From a bacterium (lineage in GTDB: Bacteria; Krumholzibacteriota; Krumholzibacteria; LZORAL124-64-63): a stretch of DNA of 6,174 bases. Shown here one piece after another: positions 4,284-6,174 of the stretch (within the stretch, counting starts at the first letter, position 1; every line of letters starts with the position of its first letter). Made by a program: the position numbers and the translations under genes. The notes beneath the pieces are model-generated. The model had not been told where the DNA came from and did no database searches. It saw nothing but the letters and a program-made list of their open reading frames with translations. The stretch lies in assembly GCA_030592025.1 (NCBI GenBank), contig JAUUZX010000101.1, positions 1-6,174 of the forward strand. Direction: 5' to 3'.

Positions 4284-4889
4284 ATGGGAAAGCTCATCGT
4301 CACGTTGGCTGTGTTCATTCTGTTCACCGGCGCCGCCTCCGCCCAGGACATCGGCCACCACCCGAACGAGATCGGCGTGTACATCACCGAGACGCCGACC
4401 GGCGTGGCTGACGCGATACTGACGGCGACGGAAGGCGGCGTGTACCGGGCCCACCTCGTCCTCTCGAATCCGGTGAACGAGCACACCGGCGACCCGATCA
4501 CGACGCTGGGCTACTTCGAATTCGTCGTTCGGTTCCCCGCCGGCTGGGAAATCAAGGACGAGTTCATCCACTGCGACAACGGCTTCATCCCCCGAAACTC
4601 GGGCGTGTTCGCCTGCGACGGCCCCCATCCCGTCATGGACGGCTACGCGACGCTGGTGTCCTTCTACCTGGAAACGACAACGGCCCCGGCCGGCGAGGTC
4701 TTCCTCTCCCCCAACGCCTCGGCGGCTACCATCCCCGGTCACATGGTGATCTCCGACGCCTTGGACCGGACGTACTCCAGGGCCTACCCCGTCTCGGGGG
4801 ACTACGCGCGGCCGGTCATGGGCATCAACATGGCCGTCGTGCCGGGCGAGGATGCGGGTTGGGGTAAGGTGAAGGCGTTGTTCCGTTAG
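4284..4889 (+). CDS. Secreted protein with signal peptide and C-terminal WG-VKALFR tail
   Basis: This 201-residue protein starts with a clear signal peptide: MGK, a hydrophobic core (LIVTLAVFILFTGA) and an A-S-A cleavage site before Gln21 or Asp22. The mature part begins near NEIGVYITE and alternates short hydrophobic strands (YRAHLVLSNP, GYFEFVVRF, ATLVSFYLE), as expected for an all-beta, cohesin- or fibronectin-like sandwich. Two cysteines (97 and 111) could form a disulfide. It ends GWGKVKALFR at the stop, like the partial gene at 2-187. From memory, proteins of this general layout (GIYFD-like start, LTNPT-like strand, WG-IK-LYR end) are abundant in Krumholzibacteriota/Eisenbacteria genomes, without known function. 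GGGG at 4274-4277 precedes the ATG. No catalytic motif is seen; a surface, adhesive or structural role is a guess. Confidence 0.8.
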   Translation: MGKLIVTLAVFILFTGAASAQDIGHHPNEIGVYITETPTGVADAILTATEGGVYRAHLVLSNPVNEHTGDPITTLGYFEFVVRFPAGWEIKDEFIHCDNGFIPRNSGVFACDGPHPVMDGYATLVSFYLETTTAPAGEVFLSPNASAATIPGHMVISDALDRTYSRAYPVSGDYARPVMGINMAVVPGEDAGWGKVKALFR

Positions 4890-4899
4890 GTATACAAAG

Positions 4900-4931
4900 G
4901 CGGCCGGACCCCATCAGGCCCGGCCGCTTTT
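4900..4931. terminator. Bidirectional Rho-independent terminator between convergent genes
   Basis: GCGGCCGG (4900-4907) pairs perfectly with CCGGCCGC (4920-4927). After an A/C mismatch, CC/GG adds two more pairs, leaving a 6-nt loop. TTTT (4928-4931) follows on the + strand, and AAA (4896-4898) gives TTT on the minus strand. It lies between the stops at 4889 (+) and 4957 (-), so it can end both transcripts. Confidence 0.85.
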
Positions 4932-4956
4932 CATTCTCGCAGGAAAAACCGCGTGC

Positions 4957-6174
4957 CTAGTGCCCCGCATCCGCCCGCATGTGCCCCGCCAACTCCCTGA
5001 TCTCCACCAGGTCCTTCTTCATCTTGGCGTAGCCGTACCAGGTGGCGTAGTCCGGGTTCATGTGGAACGTGCCCTGGAACGCCTTCATGCGGTGGTCCAT
5101 GAACATCTCGTAGAGGATCAACTCGATCTTCGTGTTCACGTCGTAGAACTCGAGCAGGTCCGGGTACTCGGCGCCGGGGCGGTGGTCGTACTTGATGACC
5201 CCGTCACGGTACAGGTCGGCGATGATCTCGATGGCCGCGGCGAAGACCTTGTCGATCTCCTTCACCATGGCGTCGGCCTGGGTGAAGTTGTCCTTCACGA
5301 AGCTCGGCGTGTGGCAATCCTCGCAGACCTTGACGAAGCGCGCGCGCTCCACGTCGAAGTCTTCCTTGGTCAGGCGCGCCACCTGGCCACCCTTGACGAT
5401 GTCGAGGCGGGCGGTGGGCTGACCCGCGGGGTCCAGCACGCCCAGGGCCTTCAAGATGCTCACCCGGTAGCCCATCCACTCGGCGTCTTCCTCGGGCAGG
5501 CGCACGGCCAGGAAGCCCCAGGCCGAGTATGCGCGGTGGTTGCCATCCTGCATGTGGCAGGTCTGACAGGTGGGCGCGCGGCCCTTCTCGCCGTCTTCGC
5601 CCAGGGCCCGGTTCATGAGGTAGGTCGTGCCGTGCTTGGAGCTGGACCACATTTCCCATTGGGGATGGTCGAAGCCCATGTGGCAGGTCTGGCAGGCTTC
5701 CGGCTCCAGGGCCTCGACCTTGCGGAAGGCGTGGCGCGTGTGGCAGTTCTGGCAGTCCATGCCGTAGTGGTAACCGTCGGGCGATTCCTTGGCGCGGGAC
5801 TCTTCGGTCACGCCCAGGGTGTGGCAGCCGCCGCAGCCCTGCTGGCCCTCGTTGAAGGCGCTCGGCTGCATGTGCATGGTGGGCATCGCCTCGAGGGCGA
5901 CCATGCCCAGGGCGTGCTTGCCGCTCATGTACTGGTCGGCCTGCTCCTCATGGCACTCGGCGCAGGTCTCGATGGTCGGCAGCTTGGCCTTGGCCACGTC
6001 GTCGGCGCTGGTGTGGGCGTCGCCGTGGCAGCCCGTGCAGTCCATCTCGTGGGACATGACGCCGCGGTTGAAGTCCACAACCAGGTTCGGGGTCATCTTC
6101 GCGTGGCAGGTCTCGCAGTCCGACGGGACGGCCTGGGCCGCGCCCGCCAGCAGGAGCACCAGCAGCAGGGGAAC
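4957..6174 (-). CDS. Octaheme c-type cytochrome of the hydroxylamine oxidoreductase (HAO) family, 5' end missing
   Basis: The frame is open to the window edge and the true start lies beyond it; the GTG at 6157-6159 is inside the signal peptide (VPLLLV-LLLAGAAQA, cleaved before VPSD). Counting from that GTG, there are eight CxxCH heme sites at 15, 41, 66, 109, 136, 156, 198 and 279. Spacing and flanking sequence match HAO-like octaheme proteins: CQNCHTRHAF, PEACQTCHMGFDHPQWEM, SSKHG, CQTCHMQDGNH and the C-terminal helical part with HMNPDYATWYGY. The protein is exported and heme-loaded outside the cytoplasmic membrane. The family oxidises hydroxylamine or hydrazine, or reduces nitrite or hydroxylamine; which of these applies depends on a cross-linking tyrosine near heme 4 that I cannot align by eye. 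No redox partner gene is in the window; one may lie upstream of this gene, beyond 6174. The family call is strong and the reaction is open. Confidence 0.88.
   Translation of the reverse strand, partial: VPLLLVLLLAGAAQAVPSDCETCHAKMTPNLVVDFNRGVMSHEMDCTGCHGDAHTSADDVAKAKLPTIETCAECHEEQADQYMSGKHALGMVALEAMPTMHMQPSAFNEGQQGCGGCHTLGVTEESRAKESPDGYHYGMDCQNCHTRHAFRKVEALEPEACQTCHMGFDHPQWEMWSSSKHGTTYLMNRALGEDGEKGRAPTCQTCHMQDGNHRAYSAWGFLAVRLPEEDAEWMGYRVSILKALGVLDPAGQPTARLDIVKGGQVARLTKEDFDVERARFVKVCEDCHTPSFVKDNFTQADAMVKEIDKVFAAAIEIIADLYRDGVIKYDHRPGAEYPDLLEFYDVNTKIELILYEMFMDHRMKAFQGTFHMNPDYATWYGYAKMKKDLVEIRELAGHMRADAGH

Noticed and set aside
2360..4501. Long minus strand frame (713 codons) opposite the HTH/FG-GAP gene
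   Set aside because: It spans the terminator, a promoter, two intergenic gaps and parts of three + genes, and reads as low-complexity sequence. It is a composition artefact.
4957..6159. GTG at 6157-6159 as the true start of the cytochrome
   Set aside because: The frame stays open to the window edge through more hydrophobic codons (VPLLL), so this GTG lies within the signal peptide and the gene begins outside the window.

Overview
The window is GC-rich bacterial DNA that looks chromosomal. Two genes encode or end in secreted-protein sequence with the same C-terminal tail (W-G-x-x-K-A-L-[YF]-R, then stop). From memory, this tail is common among small secreted proteins of uncultured FCB-related lineages such as Krumholzibacteriota and Eisenbacteria. 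A membrane-anchored Xre protein with FG-GAP-type calcium loops and an octaheme c-type cytochrome fit the same picture. The lineage assignment is inference and not proven here. I see no insertion sequence, CRISPR array, tRNA or rRNA.

Layout from left to right: the 3' end of a secreted-protein gene (+, ends 187); a convergent gene for a nuclease-like protein joining a Cas4/RecB-type PD-(D/E)XK domain to DUF2779 (-, 215-1690); a divergent promoter region with a perfect 10-bp palindrome (1691-1836); an AtpZ/AtpI-family membrane protein (+, 1837-2196); a 517-bp non-coding stretch (2197-2713); a membrane-bound Xre-type helix-turn-helix protein with an extracytoplasmic FG-GAP-like domain (+, 2714-4021); a 47-residue protein with a GTG start (+, 4077-4220); a secreted 201-residue protein (+, 4284-4889); a bidirectional terminator; and an octaheme hydroxylamine-oxidoreductase-like cytochrome whose start lies beyond the window (-, 4957-6174).

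The most interesting part is the non-coding stretch. At 2538-2582 it can form a three-way junction of 7, 5 and 5 perfect Watson-Crick pairs with no unpaired base at the junction. This abuts a strong intrinsic terminator (13-pair stem plus six Ts). Long-range complementarity just upstream (2419-2533) suggests a larger structured RNA. No reading frame explains it, and I match it to no RNA family I know. It is the best candidate for something undescribed.

The genes do not form one obvious pathway. The cytochrome is respiratory or nitrogen-related. The AtpZ-like gene stands apart from any ATP synthase operon. The HTH/FG-GAP gene, the 47-residue gene and the secreted gene lie in tandem and may share transcripts. 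The two small genes each have an inverted repeat that includes their Shine-Dalgarno sequence.
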